DNA of 64,000 nucleotides from Branchiostoma floridae (taxonomy: Eukaryota > Chordata > Leptocardii > Amphioxiformes > Branchiostomatidae). The notes beneath the pieces were generated by a model. It was not told the origin of the DNA. It did not search any database and was given only the letters and a program-made list of their open reading frames with translations. The stretch is taken from contig NC_049988.1 of NCBI RefSeq assembly GCF_000003815.2, positions 12,118,917 to 12,182,916 on the forward strand, in the 5' to 3' direction. The position numbers were made by a program, and so were the translations under genes. Of the stretch, positions 11,252 to 23,999 are shown in pieces (position 1 is the first letter of the stretch; every line of letters starts with the position of its first letter).

Positions 11252-14200
11252 GTGAGAAATGTTGCTTGTTGAGTTTGTTTGTTTGTTTGTTTGCTTTATT
11301 AGCGATACCGAAGAAATGACTCCCAATAACCACAGTTATGGATCTAATAACTTGGTATACATGCTGCAAGTGCAAAGGTAAAATTATGCTCTATATATCT
11401 GTTTCAGATATCATCAATTGTGAGTTTAGAATACCAGTGTGGTCAAGATGGTTGAATAGTATTGCTAATTTGTAGATTGCCTAAAAGTCATCAGTTGTTC
11501 CTACGCCTTTTCTGTAGTATACAATTTCAACATGTGGCGGCGATATACCCTCATAATCATAACAAAAACTATTCGTTCATTATTTTAATCTTTTCATGCA
11601 TTCATTTATTTATTTATTCATTCAGTCATTCAACAACCATCAAAATGGTCTTCTCTATAGATCACATATTTTCGAACATTTAATTCATTGTTGTTGGCCA
11701 AAGATGCAAAGGCATTCAAAATGTTGGAAAATGTTTTCTTTCAAATCAACTGACAAGAGCTCTGACGGACAGAGGAAATCTATGATGGTCTGTTTACTTT
11801 TGCGATCGTGGAAATTTTGAGGTTAAAAAGCCCGTTGTTCCTTAATCTGGAACTAAAACAAAGCAACATTCACTTATCTTCTGTGCTATTGATAAGCATG
11901 TTATCAAAAACCAAGTCACAAGCCTGAAAAGAAAAGTCAAGGTCGGGAACTTCACATTTGTCTACGTCGCAATGTAAAGCTAGTGACTTTAGTTGTTTAA
12001 CTCCAGCTGTTGATGGTGAGTTAGGCAGAGGCGTTTTCAATTATATATTGACGTCAGTTTGTGGGAGGTTAGATCGTCTTAAATGGCGTACCTTTCAGAC
12101 ACATATTACATCGAATATGAAGTCGATCTTGTTAAAAGGCTTTAAAAGCTTAGGGGTCGGAAGGTTTCGTAGAGCGCACGTCTCGGTTGAAGGGTAATGA
12201 GAAACGTAGAAAAGAATTGGCCATACGCCCAGAATACTTCAAACGCAAAACACTTTACTCGAAATGTCAGTGGAAATAATCTAGTCTGAAGATTACCTAT
12301 TGTTACACGAAAACACGAAATTTTGTAAAATTGCCGTCTATTTTTCCTTGTATGTTGTTTAGCCTTAAATATGAGGCCGTTGTTTCTTTTAGCAAGAATT
12401 CCACAAAAAGGACGAATGGTAAACCTTGATTACATTTATCTACCTATTTGTTTGGCTGTCCAGTATGCACAACTGGGATGCTCAAATTTTCTCGAGGTTA
12501 TTACAAAGGGCAAGCCTTGCTCACAGAGACAAAACACCTTGATTGCAAAGGTCTCCGTCTCTATTGCATTCATACATAAGGCCATACAGACATGAATGCA
12601 GCTATGTGGATGACATGACGTCTAAACGCCCACGCATATAGAATATCCAGGGTCCGGACAATCGTACAGAACAACTGTAATTTATCATGGAAATCTGTCG
12701 TTCCTATGTTTCGTCATGCTCCTTGACCAGAATGCCCTGTAGTTCCAGAGCAAGCTGCTAAGAGGCCTAGACATGCATCACTTTTTCTTTACATCACAAG
12801 TTATCTGCACCAAAAAAAGATCATAGCAGGTCAAAAGATGCAAAAAAATCAACCTTCTGCTGGCAGTGCTGCTCACACACCAGGGGCCCCAAATAGACCC
12901 TGACCAACATCTACCCACATACCAAATATCATTACATAGTTTCTAGAGTTATGCTGACCAAAAATATCCGGAAACACAATGAATGCCGAAAATGTGAATA
13001 TTGATGAATGGATAACAATAATGAGTGAAGACTTCCAAAATAAAAAAAGGAATGTGGAAAAGAACAAAAATAGTGTAGTTTCCTTTGCCATTTTCGGTTA
13101 GGAAACCAGACTTTCAGCCAGACTCTCGGCAGAGAATTTGATCGGCAGCCAAGGCAGGTCTTCCTGGGGACCTTAGATAAGCACACCGGGGATTTGTCAT
13201 GCAGGGGTACTTTGCCGGCCTACCTAGTCTGGTGTCTCCTGCCATGCATAGCGTCCAGGAGATGCTTGTCAGTGCTGTTAATGACCAAATCGCCCACCAT
13301 GCTGCCCCCTACCCTGCCCAGTGCAAACTAGTTGGCTGCATTTGATTTCAAGAGAATTAAGCATAAAAACAACTCTACTTCAGTTTTGAAGGGCTATACC
13401 TACACCCAAATATTTCCCAAACTTTGGATGTTGACATTGATTATGATTTGTGCAATTCTAAAGTAACTTTGGTCTTTTTTCAGCAGTTGTAGTTTGAAAT
13501 TTCCACTGTGGACTGTAATACCCTATCAAGGTCCAGTATATGCTGCTGTGTTTGAATAAGAGGTAACTAATGCCAGACCAATAGTGTTCCTTGCTCAGTA
13601 TAGTGAGCGGGAGTTTGACAGCCAAGAGAGATGACACCAGACAAGCGAGACCGGCAAACTCTCACTGCATGACAAAGCAACAATGTGATTATCTCAGCTC
13701 CTTCTAAAACCTGCCTTGGCTGTCGAGCAAATTCTCTTCCAATTCCGGTCCTGGCTAAAAATTCAGTTTTCCAGGGGACTTTTCGGTGTCTTCAATTATT
13801 TATTCAACCATCCTAACCACTTACTCAGATCTTAAAATCAAAGTATGTCATCCATATAACCAATTCAGCATGGCCTAAAGGTTTGGCAAGCACCACTATA
13901 GTGTACTTATAGATACTTTTCGGTTCCGCCATTCTCTAACTGAATTATGCAAAGAGGTGCAGCTTCAAGGTAGACATGAAAAGGTCGGTATATCGAGTTA
14001 GACAGGCTCCACACCAGGACTCAAGGTCAATTACACAGTTGTCAAAGCTGACTTAAAGGGCGCCGTCAAATGAAAGCAGCGCGAGCCTGAAGCCTTTTCA
14101 AGTCTGTTACACAACAGAAAGATACATAATTCAGACAAAAGAAGAAAAAAACGCACTATTACCCATATTAGAAAGTATAAAGATAAGACAAAATTGATTG

Positions 14201-15115
14201 ATAACGCCTTTGAGTGCTCCATACGTTAATACAGAAACAAAGGGTAATCATACAGAGACTTTGTCTAGCACCTGTTGATCACTGCATTTAGCAATTACCA
14301 TTATAAAAGGAGGGTAATAGCGATAATAGTAATTACCGCCATGGGACATCCGCGACTCAATGTAAATTGTGGAGCAAAATAATAACTTACATCAAACTTC
14401 CATTCATAAAGCACCTGGAAGGCCAATTATGAATCAGGTGAATGGGAATTGTATGGATTTACTTTAGCGGAAACAAGTGAATGGCTGAATCATTGCCAAA
14501 AATACGTTAAGTTGGATCTGGAAAAACATCCATAAAGCATACATGTACTTAGCAGATGAGAAAACAGCTATTTCAAATCTGGCGATAAAAGGCTTTACCG
14601 TGCTGCACGGCAGTCACTGAAGTTTCCACTCCACTGAGCACTATATTATCAAAGAAGTGCTTGCTTCAGTGGCAATTCCGGAGATCAAAAAGCTATAGAC
14701 AAACTGGCATCATTTGAAGGAACATGTTCCAGGGTACATTACTTGTATATCGGCGGATTTGCCAAGAAATACATTAGCTCTTTGGATCTTAGACGTTGGT
14801 TGTAAAATAGGAGTACTCGAAGGCCTTTTATCTTCCTTCATGATCTTTTGATCTTTCATCTGTAGCATTTTGAGTAGTTTTGAGCTACATTTAGTTGTAT
14901 TCGTTGCACTTACCTTAAGGCATTGAAACTAGTACACTGAAACGTTATCACAGCCTTTATCCGAGTTAGAAAGAACATTTTACCTAAGTGCTTCCATGCC
15001 TTTCGGCACACTCTTTTTGGCAAGACCTCCAGTTTATCCTCTCTGTCTCTGTCTCTCTGTTTCTCTCTCTCTGTGTCTGTCTGTCTGTGTGTCTCTGTCT
15101 GTCTGTGTGTCCGTG

Positions 15116-15169
<54 letters not shown>

Positions 15170-16715
15170 GTCGTGTCCATCTTGCATTCCTTGAAACATG
15201 TGGACAAATATGTTTTGAAACAATGTATTTGTCTGTATTGTTCGTATGGAGAGGAAGAAACATAAGTGTTCTATCATTTTGAACAGAAATATGGATTTTT
15301 TCTTCAATTCTGTATACACAGGTTACAGTCCAGGCCACGTGCATCACGCTTGCAGTGCTGAGTATTGACCGCTACTGCGCCATTGTACACCCGCTCCGCT
15401 CCATCAACTTCCGCACGCCCAAGGTGGCAGCCGTTACCAGTGGCTGTACATGGATAGGTACGGCAGACGATTTTAGTCGATACTTAAAAAATGCATCGAG
15501 CCAAACACGGAAGCTGTAGTAATTCATTCATTTATCAATCTTGTAGTCCCTTCAGTTGTTAACAAGGGAACTCTGCAACAAATTAATCAACAGACTATAA
15601 ATCAATCAACAGAATATAAAATAAATGTAAATGGTCAAACTTAATTTGATCGTCCATTAATGATGATAATCTAATAATGATAAACAATTCTTAGTCCATT
15701 AATGATGGTAAGAACTCCAAGAGTATTATACAAAAGTTCCATGGCCTCGTGCCTTCCCCTAAATATTATCAACTTCTTGAATGAATCATAATAAATATTT
15801 CCAGTTGATTGTGCTAATAAGGTCCTAACAAGATCTCGGTTAGTTACCTTCTCTTTTACGCCTGTGTTTCTATTTTCCATTGATTTTTTATGTTGCTCGC
15901 CTATAGCTACAGCAGGAGAAGGCATTAATGTGGTGGGTTTGAGACATCGCCAACTACCCACGGCCAGGTTAACGTTTTACTTTCTCATTCTCATTCTCCT
16001 CCTCCCAGGTTCCTTCCTCCTTGCCCTGCCCCTTGGGATGAACCTTCAGCTCAAAGAGGTCAACAACTTCGGACCTCAGGTGATCTGCAAGGAGGTCTGG
16101 CCAAGTACGTCAGCACAGAGAAGCTACATGCTGTACACCTTCCTCATCACCTACGTCATCCCGCTGGTCTTCTGCACCTTCAGCTGCTCCCTCATCGTCC
16201 GCAGCATCCTCAACCGCTTCAGCATGAGCCACGCCCAGAAGGCGGACATCCACGCCAAGCAGGCCCGCCGGACATCCTGCATGGTGGTGGGTGTGGTGGT
16301 TCTCTTCGCCTGCTGTTGGCTACCAAACCATGTCATCAACATGTGGGCCGTGTTTAAGACACAGACAAAAATGGAAAAAATCTCCGAAACAACCGCCTGG
16401 CTTAAAACCGTTGCGCTTATTCTGTGCTATTCCAATTCTGCGGTAAACCCTTTCGTGTACACCCTGTTAGGGGAGAACTACCGACGATGTATTAAGCTAT
16501 CCTTCCCATGTCTGTTCAGGCAACCACCCTCTGTTCAGGGTGTATCTTTTAAGAGATCTAACGGTTGCACTGGAGCTAGACTAGCGCAGGCACAGACCAG
16601 ATGGTCGGTTGGAAAGTCGTCAACCGCAAGGCCAGTTATTGTCACATTCAATGCCAAAAACACATCTACCACAGCAGTAACTATGAGCTACTGTAATCAA
16701 GATGAACAGAAGTAG
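10907..16715 (+). CDS. KISS1R-like: Gene 1: kisspeptin-receptor-like class-A GPCR, complete, 3 exons
   Basis: Exons 10907-11251, 15322-15457 and 16009-16715 join in phase (0, then 1) to give 395 residues. The N-terminus has four N-glycosylation sequons (N3, N10, N18, N23) and no obvious signal peptide. Landmarks: GN in TM1 (N52), TD in TM2 (D80), TM3 cysteine C107 paired with ECL2 C187, DRY at 131-133, TM4 W159, CWLP at 263-266, NPFVY at 307-311, and a likely palmitoylated C328 after helix 8. The stretches MRTVTNYYIVNLAVTDLAF and VTVQATCITLAVLSIDRY, and the ECL2/TM5 pattern C-x-E-x-x-P-S, match the vertebrate kisspeptin receptor (GPR54) better than galanin or allatostatin-A receptors. Vertebrate KISS1R has DRW where this gene has DRY. 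Expected role: plasma-membrane neuropeptide receptor, probably Gq-coupled by family analogy. The start at 10907 has G at -3 and +4. GPCR identity is near certain; the kisspeptin subclass is likely. Confidence 0.9.
11252..13100. other. Gene 1 intron 1, first part; no gene
   Basis: Intronic AT-rich sequence with short homopolymer and TTTG repeats just after the donor (about 11276-11293). No exon or transposon identified. Confidence 0.5.
13105..13770. mobile_element. Imperfect foldback element in gene 1 intron 1
   Basis: The left segment about 13105-13250 and the reverse complement of about 13610-13770 share GAGAATTTG, CAGCCAAGGCAGG, TTTGTCATGCAG, TTTGCCGG and GTCTGGTGTC in the same order. The arms are about 150 bp and clearly diverged. 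No transposase seen. Confidence 0.6.
13800..15040. other. Gene 1 intron 1, rest; no gene
   Basis: No recognisable coding segment or repeat family up to the simple repeat at 15045. Confidence 0.45.
15045..15171 (+). repeat. (CT/GT)n and (AT)n microsatellite in gene 1 intron 1
   Basis: Pyrimidine-rich CT/GT repeats pass into a pure AT run about 150 bases before exon 2. ORFs here are repeat artefacts. Confidence 0.95.
15322..15457 (+). CDS. KISS1R-like: Gene 1 exon 2 (TM3 to TM4, with DRY)
   Basis: This 136-bp exon is too short to stand out as an ORF. It is preceded by acceptor TACACAG and followed by donor GTACGG. It encodes VTVQATCITLAVLSIDRY and on to W-I, leaving one base (phase 1) that makes Gly161 with exon 3. 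Gene 2 has an exon of identical length and phase. Confidence 0.95.
16009..16715 (+). CDS. KISS1R-like: Gene 1 exon 3 (TM4 end to C-terminus)
   Basis: The acceptor is CTCCTCCCAG and the exon ends with TAG at 16713-16715. It encodes ECL2, TM5, ICL3, TM6, TM7, helix 8 and a 65-residue tail with the shared motif ARPVIVTFN. At codons 229-232 it reads continuously through the place where gene 2 has an intron. In-frame sequence upstream of 16009 is intron, not coding. Confidence 0.95.
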
Positions 16716-18310
16716 AAGCCTCCAATTTCACACATTACTCACCAATCTGTCAAGGGGTTATGTAACAAAACATGTAGCGACATGATAATCAATATCTATA
16801 AGAATTTGCTGCATTTATCATGGAAAGGAGAATCGTTTTTGGCAAGTATATTTGTATTAGGGATAATTGCCGTCTCATATCAATATGAATATATGTGTTG
16901 GTGGAAACAAATGATGTTTTCTGCCATTCTCAACGTTAAAAGGGAAAACAATTAATTACTATACCAGGAAAATGGGACTATGTGCAATGTTTGATAACGA
17001 AAGCAATAGGTTTACTTATCTGGATCTCAACTTTATGTCGTGTTTGGAAAAAAAGAAATACTAGCTGTGAAATAGACATACTTTTTAGTTTTACTTTGTA
17101 TGTTGATTGACTAACAATACAGTCTATCTATATGATCATACACACATGTACATATATAATTATGTAATATATATATATATATAATTGAAATATTTGAATG
17201 GATCCAGTGCAGACATAAAAATGCATATTGGGGAAATTATGATGGAGGCATAGTTTGCTGAATTGCGGACAAATGACCAATCCGATTGTAAATAACGCGA
17301 CAAAACCATCATCATTGTACAACCATACAACTGTCATCATTGTCGTATAATGGGCGTCATAGCTACAGTTGATTTTGGAATAATTCACAGTTTTGAAAAA
17401 TCCAGACAAACATTTGACAATTGAGAAATTGAAGTACCATTTTCCACCTTACAGATATTATATATACTTTATATTAATGCATATATGCATGTAAACAATC
17501 AAGTCTTTTGCTTTTGACTTTTTTGCGGTAGTTGTAATGAACATAAGTTGGAAATGAATATTATTTTTCTGATGTTGTATATCTAAATGAAAATTTTATG
17601 GTTTCAATTAGCAGAGGTAAGTTCTACCAGGAGGTGACAAATGTATAATACTATGGACGACAGCATGAAGAACATATTTATTTCCTTAAAAAGTCTCACT
17701 CAGAGAGAAGCTTTTTTATGTTCATTTTCACAACGTTGTGGAGAGTACATAGAAGTAGAGTGTTAGTCTAGCAATTTTGGCATTGTATCGCTTATTCCTT
17801 AGCACTACTTTGTGTGAATTTGTCATTGGTACTGCTTGCAAAACTTTCCAACTTTTTTTGCAATATGTTTCTTCAACTGGATCGTGAGATGTTTTATCTA
17901 AATGTGATATCTAGATTGTTTGATGCGGTGTATATTTCTTCATTTATAAAATGTGACTGTGAATAAGTGACATTGTGTGTATTAATGCTGTTATTTTTGT
18001 CAGTATAGTAGTGTTGTGTATGAAGTTGCCATTTCTACATGCCCTGCTTTATTGATATTTCATTTTGCCAGCTTACTCGTACATACAATTGAACGTACAA
18101 ATCGGAAGATATCACAATATTCAACGTGGCCAGAGAATCCTTCTAGAATGTCAGAACGAGATGGAATATGGATGTCACATGCTTAACATGTTGATTTATT
18201 CACGCGGTAATTTAATTAATTCGTATCCACTTGTTTATGGTATTATATAAAGTGTAGTAGACTTTACTAAAGTCGCTGTATCTTTGATGTATCAATAAAG
18301 ATCTAACGTT
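16716..18310 (+). other. Probable gene 1 3' UTR and flank, AT-rich, with AATAAA at 18294-18299
   Basis: This AT-rich stretch follows the stop of gene 1, with no convincing ORF and few recognisable repeats; a short AT microsatellite lies near 17168-17184. The first well-placed polyadenylation signal, AATAAA, is at 18294-18299, which would give a UTR of about 1.6 kb. That is inferred, not shown. Confidence 0.35.
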
Positions 18311-18784
18311 GTAATACCTTGACATAAATATGGAACAACATGTGCATATACATATGATTATAATATAGAAATTCCATGGAACAAACGCCAGGTAAAACTA
18401 GCCAGATGCGTTACAGTTGACGAACATTTTCTGTTATGTGTGCAGGTTTGGACCTGATACATCCCATTTCTTGCAATATATACCATCGCAAAATGTTTCT
18501 TGCATAGAGTTTTGGGGATGTAGTGTGAACTTCGTTTGATCATCGTGTTTGAATAAAGCTTGAAAAAAATCCGTATTTGTGACGTTTGCTGTCAATGCGT
18601 GTGGTCACACGGCATAGATTAAAGGTGGTTCTACGATATTGACCGTCAGAACTAAAATGTAAAGAAAATAATTTCAAACTGTTTTCTTTTACCATATAAA
18701 ATTGTTTGCAGTTACGTTTATGCAGATTAGACGTCCAGGTTAACAATGTTAAATGTAATGCAATCTCTACAACTGGATACAAAA

Positions 18785-19652
18785 TTAACCCTATCCAGAC
18801 TGGGCTTTTTGGGCATTCCTGGACTGAGTGTGTGTGTGTGTGCTCATTTGACCCCCCCCCCCTTCGTATTTTCAAAACGGCTTACTGTACGATCACCAAA
18901 TTTGCAGGAGGTGACATGCTCGTCAAGTTCTATAATTCCTGAATTTTTATATCATTATGACGTAATATGACGTAATTATGACTTATTTGATTTAATTTTC
19001 GGCTAAAACGGGGAATTCCCATAATAACTATTTCGAACAAAAAGTTACCAAGAAAGGTTTCGTATCAATATTTAAGTCTCATAAGACTTCTGCTGTCAAA
19101 TGACGACGCAACGACGTCAAAATGACGTCATAAAATTTTTTTAAAATTAAAAAAAAATTTTTTTTAAAAACATATAACGCTGAAACCCAAGGAAAATAGA
19201 TTGAAAACGTTTACATGAATGTTTCTGCAAGAAAATACCAAGTAGTGATGAAATCTGAGTGAAAATAAGCTGGATATCCTTTTAATTATGATATTGTCGG
19301 ACATCTTGAATTTTGACCAATAAGGTCATCTCATTAGGATAATTTATGAATATCTAATCATAAATGTTCAACTAAGATGTGTCAAATATAAAAAAGATAT
19401 CTGAAAAGAAGTTTAGTTTAGCAAGAAAATCTTAAAATCCCATTGTTTAAACCAAAATTATAAATTTTTTGAAAATTTACCTTTCAGAAACACGAAAAAT
19501 TATGAACTCACGCAGTTTTTTGTAACTTGTTGCCAACAATTTTTTAAAGGAAAAGTCACCTTTAGTTGTTCTAGCACAAGCCGTTTGGGAGCTATACGAC
19601 GTCAAATTTGGCGCATGCACTTTTAGCACCCCCCCAGTCTGGATAGGGTTAA
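18785..19652. mobile_element. piggyBac-like non-autonomous element (TTAA target sites)
   Basis: Both ends are TTAA followed inward by CCCTATCCAGACTGG in inverted orientation: 18785-18803 and 19634-19652. TTAA target duplication with CCC at the tip is the signature of the piggyBac superfamily. The 860-bp interior is AT-rich, has GT and poly-C runs near the left end, and shows no transposase ORF. Confidence 0.8.
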
Positions 19653-21110
19653 TGGGCGTTTCTAGTGACATCGATCACCGTGTCTTTCAGCGTTGCGAGA
19701 ATGTGCAAGAGGGTGCATTTAGTATACGGCTATCCTGTAATTAAAGTAACTCCCTACTACGAAGTGAGTCGGTAGGCGTGTGGTCAATGACTTCAACCCC
19801 AGAATAGCTCTAATTACTTTCACCTCAGGGTGCCTTTTGCTTGATGGTCAGTTCGTCCACCACCACAACCATATTTGGTATGGACAGGGACTGACCACAG
19901 GATGTTAGTCATTAAGGAGATGACAAGAATTCACTTTTTCTTAGAACTATGTGCGTAGGCGGCCGCGAATAGGAAACACACAATTAGAGAAAACAGAGCT
20001 CATGTTCTCAGTTGAGTTGCGTCTGGAAAAGAAAGAGAATGCAGACATCTTCTATGTAGCCCTGGCTCTTTAGTTGTCCTTAGTTCGTCATATATACAAC
20101 TTCAAATCTGCAGCTATTCTACGAACTCTGTAAGGGACACTATCCAGATAAAGTTAGTTAACAACCTTGGCAGAACAGTTCTAACTGAAAAAAACAAAAA
20201 CAAATGAGCATGTCAAAGTCACTAATTCATGCATTTTGTTCTTCCTTTTGTAATGAAAATCTAGTGTTTGATAGGACACGTACATGAAAAAGGTTGAAGC
20301 TAAATTACGTTGCTCTCAATGTAGTTCTAACTAAGCTACTTTTCTGCTTTGTAACCTTTCCATTCTAATATGATATATAGAATTCAAGATCCTACTCGAC
20401 CCCATTTGAACGGAAGCTTACATACATTTTCTTTAATTGTGAAGAGCCTATGGAGGCAGCTCATAAGTTCGAGCCTCAAAAAGTACTGTTTTTCTAAAGC
20501 GCACTTGTCAAAGAAAGTGCGCATAAGGGGTCAACTTGCTGACATTTGAATATCAAGAGTTTACATAGAGAAGTTTGTTTATGACCTTTCTTACCTAAAA
20601 CCTTTCATACCTCGTAGAACATTTTCTATATCATGCTGTTATGAACAATTACAATGCTCCATCATATCACCATCAATCATCATATATCACAAATGCCCTG
20701 CATGAGCTCTAATGAGGTTAATTTTCAGGGCCCAGTAAATAGGACATATACAAGTGGTGATGGGCAAAAGCCTTAAATGGTTACTGAGTCAAGAGACAAT
20801 GTAATGAAGGAAAACTGACGTCTGAGCTCCTGGAGTCTACAGTGCATTGGGCAGAATTAAAAAGATGGCTATGTTGAAGTACACTTATAACCTGCTTTCA
20901 ATCCACATTATCGATTCCACACCATTGAAGTGCCAGTCTGAATGGTATGGTAGACGTGATGGATGTGTTGTTCGTTTTGGGTGACTGACAATACTTCTCT
21001 TTAATGAACCATTTCTTTTCCACTTGATTGCAATTCAGTCAGTGTTTCTTCTATGCAGCACGTACAGTTAAGTTTCAATGCTCAACCAAACTAAAGGCAG
21101 ATTAATCTAA
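19653..21110. other. No gene seen
   Basis: Intergenic sequence without a supported ORF or recognised repeat. Confidence 0.45.
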
Positions 21111-21453
21111 GTCAATTGCGTGGTTTGAAGGATTGGTTACAGATTACCCGACGACTCCCAATCTTCCTACAATTTGTGAAAGAGATGGGAATCAGACAGG
21201 CGAGAGACGTCGGTCTGGGGCTGAAGGTCGGGATGGTTGCTAGTGATGTAAATAAAGTATGTTCGCAAGAATTCGAGGCTCGTTTGGGCGTAGATTACAT
21301 AATGGTTGGTAAATGGTTTTGAAATGGTTTTGACATGGTCAGACTGCTCCCAACTAACTTTCACCAACGTTATGGTTGGCCAGCAGGCAACCCATATCTC
21401 AAAGGCATAATGTAATAAGTCTAAACGTTATTTTATCGCTACCTCAATGGTAA

Positions 21454-21695
21454 ATGCTCAGCATGACTTCACTAATTTTTGCCTCCAATACGAACTTTCT
21501 CTGCAAGAGACCGTTTTGCCGCATCCACGGAATTACGGAATCAAAGAGTCCCTTTTCCCTCCATAATTCACCTATTATGAGGAAGATCCACGCTGAGCTT
21601 TTCTTTTCTAGAACTGCATCGTTATGGAATAAGCTTCCACGGACTTGCTTCCCCATGGGTACAATCTGAAACCTTTTAAGTCAAGGGTTAATAAT
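21454..21695 (+). pseudogene. LINE C-terminal remnant
   Basis: The frame reads AELFFSRTASLWNKLPRTCF, and after a stop a second frame gives NLKPFKSRV. The pattern F-F-x-R-x-x-x-L-W-N-x-L-P followed by F-K is the usual end of CR1/L2-like polyproteins. Confidence 0.6.
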
Positions 21696-21944
21696 AAAAA
21701 GTCGTAGGCAAGGTCGAGAGAACGTCCCGAAAGTGGTGCCGTGGCCTTGATATAAGTTGAGTTTGAATCTTACATGTAAGGTAAAGTAAGGAAGGGTGCT
21801 TGGAAGATTCTAAGTGGAAACTCTTCACATCCAATTGAGGAAACCTTGGAATAAACGATCTAAAGTTGTGGGAAACTCCACCGGTAGTTTAGAGGATAGC
21901 CACTCGACCTTGTGATGAACGATGGGGAGGCAGTCGACAAGTCA

Positions 21945-22285
21945 TCTTCATCATCGGTCGACGTGCTTACACACGACGGGGTTATGCCGCCACTTACGGG
22001 GTAACATACCCTTTCGCTTGATACAAGACGAGGACGCGCCAGGTCTCCAGACAGAATGATCTGCTCCACCGCACACCGCACCATCGTACGTGTGGTGGGG
22101 TATTTAACGTGCCTTGGCTGTGGCTCTCCCCAAACACGTGACCTCCAATTAACGTCCTATCCCACATGACTAAAGTGAGGAAAGTCGTGTAAAGATCGGT
22201 GACACGGCAAGATTCGAACTCAAGACCTCTCGGTCCTGAGCCAAACACGCTGCCGCTGCGCCACACGATCACACACACGGCTGAT
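21945..22285 (-). mobile_element. tRNA-derived SINE
   Basis: On the minus strand the head shows an A-box-like TGGCGCAGCGGCAGCGTG and a B-box-like GAGTTCGAATC at tRNA spacing. A body with ACTTTCCTCACTT follows. It resembles a tRNA only in the promoter half, so it is a SINE, not a tRNA gene. Confidence 0.75.
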
Positions 22286-22525
22286 GCCATATCGGGTACC
22301 AGTTAAGTTAGCAGGCACCATGAGGCGTTCCATGATATCATGTATCAAATGACAAAGCAGAGTTGGGGCTGGTTACCGTATGGGTGAGCTTTATAGTAAC
22401 AGCAACTTGCATAATAGTACAGTTTATTAGGAACGAAGGTATACGACTTCAGGTAAACATTGTGTCTTCATTTGCTTGCATACCTCTCTGGGTGACTTTT
22501 GAACTCCTCGTCCTACGTGCAATCA

Positions 22526-22549
22526 AGGACGTTACATCAGTAACGTCCT
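22526..22549. repeat. Short perfect hairpin (AGGACGTTAC arms)
   Basis: Ten-base arms flank the loop ATCA; it lies inside copy A of the duplication. Confidence 0.8.
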
Positions 22550-23999
22550 GGGTGCAATCAACATACTTTGTTGTACGGATTTAAGTAGCTAGGCGAATGT
22601 CCCAACGCAGGACAGGTTGAACTTATTACCCCCGCCAAAATGCCCGTACAAATTGCTCTAGTGTGCCTTGGATGAAGACTGTAAGTAGAAACTCTTCACA
22701 TCAAATGGAGAAAATATTGAAAAATATAATAAATGGAGTTGTGACAAACTCAAGTAGCAGTGGTAGTTAGAGGATCGTCACTCGACCTTGTAAAGAACGA
22801 TGAGGAGGCAATCGAGAAATGACATGACCTGATACGACCTTAAGGATCTTTTCTATTTTTGTTTATCTTCAGGGAAGGGAAAATATAATTGTTTTTACTT
22901 CAAATCGTTTTTCTGTTCCAGACCAATAATTTCAATGACCTAGCCCAGGTTGCTGTCACCATGGGTAATGGTAAACGTGGCATGTACCCTGAGGCGTTCC
23001 ATTATATCATGTAGCAAGTGGCAGGGCAGAATTTGGGGCTGGTCTCCATATATATCTATCATGCATAAGGCCACAGCAAGTATATTTTATGGATGACATC
23101 CTCTGCAGACTGCAAAAATAGTGCGATAGGGCGAAAAAAAAACAAGATGGGTGAAAAAAAAAAGATGGCTACATTTTCAAAAATAGGCACCATAAAGTTG
23201 TGATGAATGTTGTAACCAGAATTAAAGGGACAAAACATGGTATCAGAGTCAACAAGGCATTCATTCCTGTATTCAAGACATGTACTGGTGTGGTAAAAGT
23301 GACACTAGTGTGGTAGACTGGCATCACCAACAAAGTTGGTAACCACACTCATGGCTTCCATATTGGTGTCACTTTTACAGCTATCCAATAAGTTTAATTT
23401 CTACAACTATAGCCGTGGGTACCTCGCAAGCGTCACTTCTACAAGTACAATTATCAGGCTACAATACAACATATTTGCTCATTTTGTACTTTATCGTCAT
23501 GTTGACCATCCCTGCAGAAGATTTCTGAAATCAGGCGAAAGTTAATGCGCGCGCTGATGTCATCCATAAAATTTACTTGCTTTGGCCTAAGTGATCTGGA
23601 TTAAGAGTAATAGAAGCTTACAGTTTATTAGGCTAAACCATGGGAAGGTAAACATGATGCATTTGCTCCCATTTCCTTCTGGTTGACATTCGGAACTTCT
23701 CCTCCTGCAATCAATAAATATTACTGCAAAGATTTCATAAGTCACGCGAATGTCCCAGCTGAGGACACGTTCTACTTATCATCCGTGCTTAATTGGAGGC
23801 ATCGTTTCCGGTGTTATTTGCGTGTGGGTGGTTTTTGAATACATCAGAGAGGCAGGTTGTGAGGAGGAAGACGATGCATCCGGAGACTGGTGAACTGGAA
23901 AAGTTACATATTGGTGCTAATGAGGTTACTAAAGTCAGGAACCCAAACATTACAGGTGCGCGAAGTAGAGTTAAAGAGTGAAATAGACGTCATATATAT

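Larger units (their letters stand above)
21790..23790 (+). repeat. Diverged tandem duplication (copy A 21790-22620, copy B 22665-23790)
   Basis: Three colinear block pairs align: 21810-21945 with 22681-22830 (AAACTCTTCACATC), 22300-22385 with 22965-23055 (TGAGGCGTTCCAT), and 22425-22620 with 23620-23790 (GCGAATGTCCCA). Copy A carries a SINE between blocks 1 and 2. Copy B carries about 560 extra bases between blocks 2 and 3. Confidence 0.75.

Noticed and set aside
10844-11326. 160-codon ORF opposite gene 1 exon 1
   Set aside because: It is a shadow of a GC-rich exon, with no splice or domain support.
15671-15961. Extra in-frame coding sequence upstream of gene 1 exon 3 (ORF open from 15864)
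   Set aside because: The frame upstream of 16009 has no receptor homology, and the CTCCTCCCAG acceptor gives the exact junction matched by gene 2.
16151-16342. Minus-strand 63-codon ORF inside gene 1 exon 3
   Set aside because: Antisense shadow of coding sequence.
10907-16715. Galanin or allatostatin-A receptor assignment for genes 1 and 2
   Set aside because: MRTVTN in TM2 and VQATC in TM3 are kisspeptin-receptor features; galanin receptors differ there. Kept as second choice for gene 3 only.
22205-22280. A tRNA gene on the minus strand
   Set aside because: A- and B-box-like words exist, but the acceptor stem does not close and a SINE body follows.
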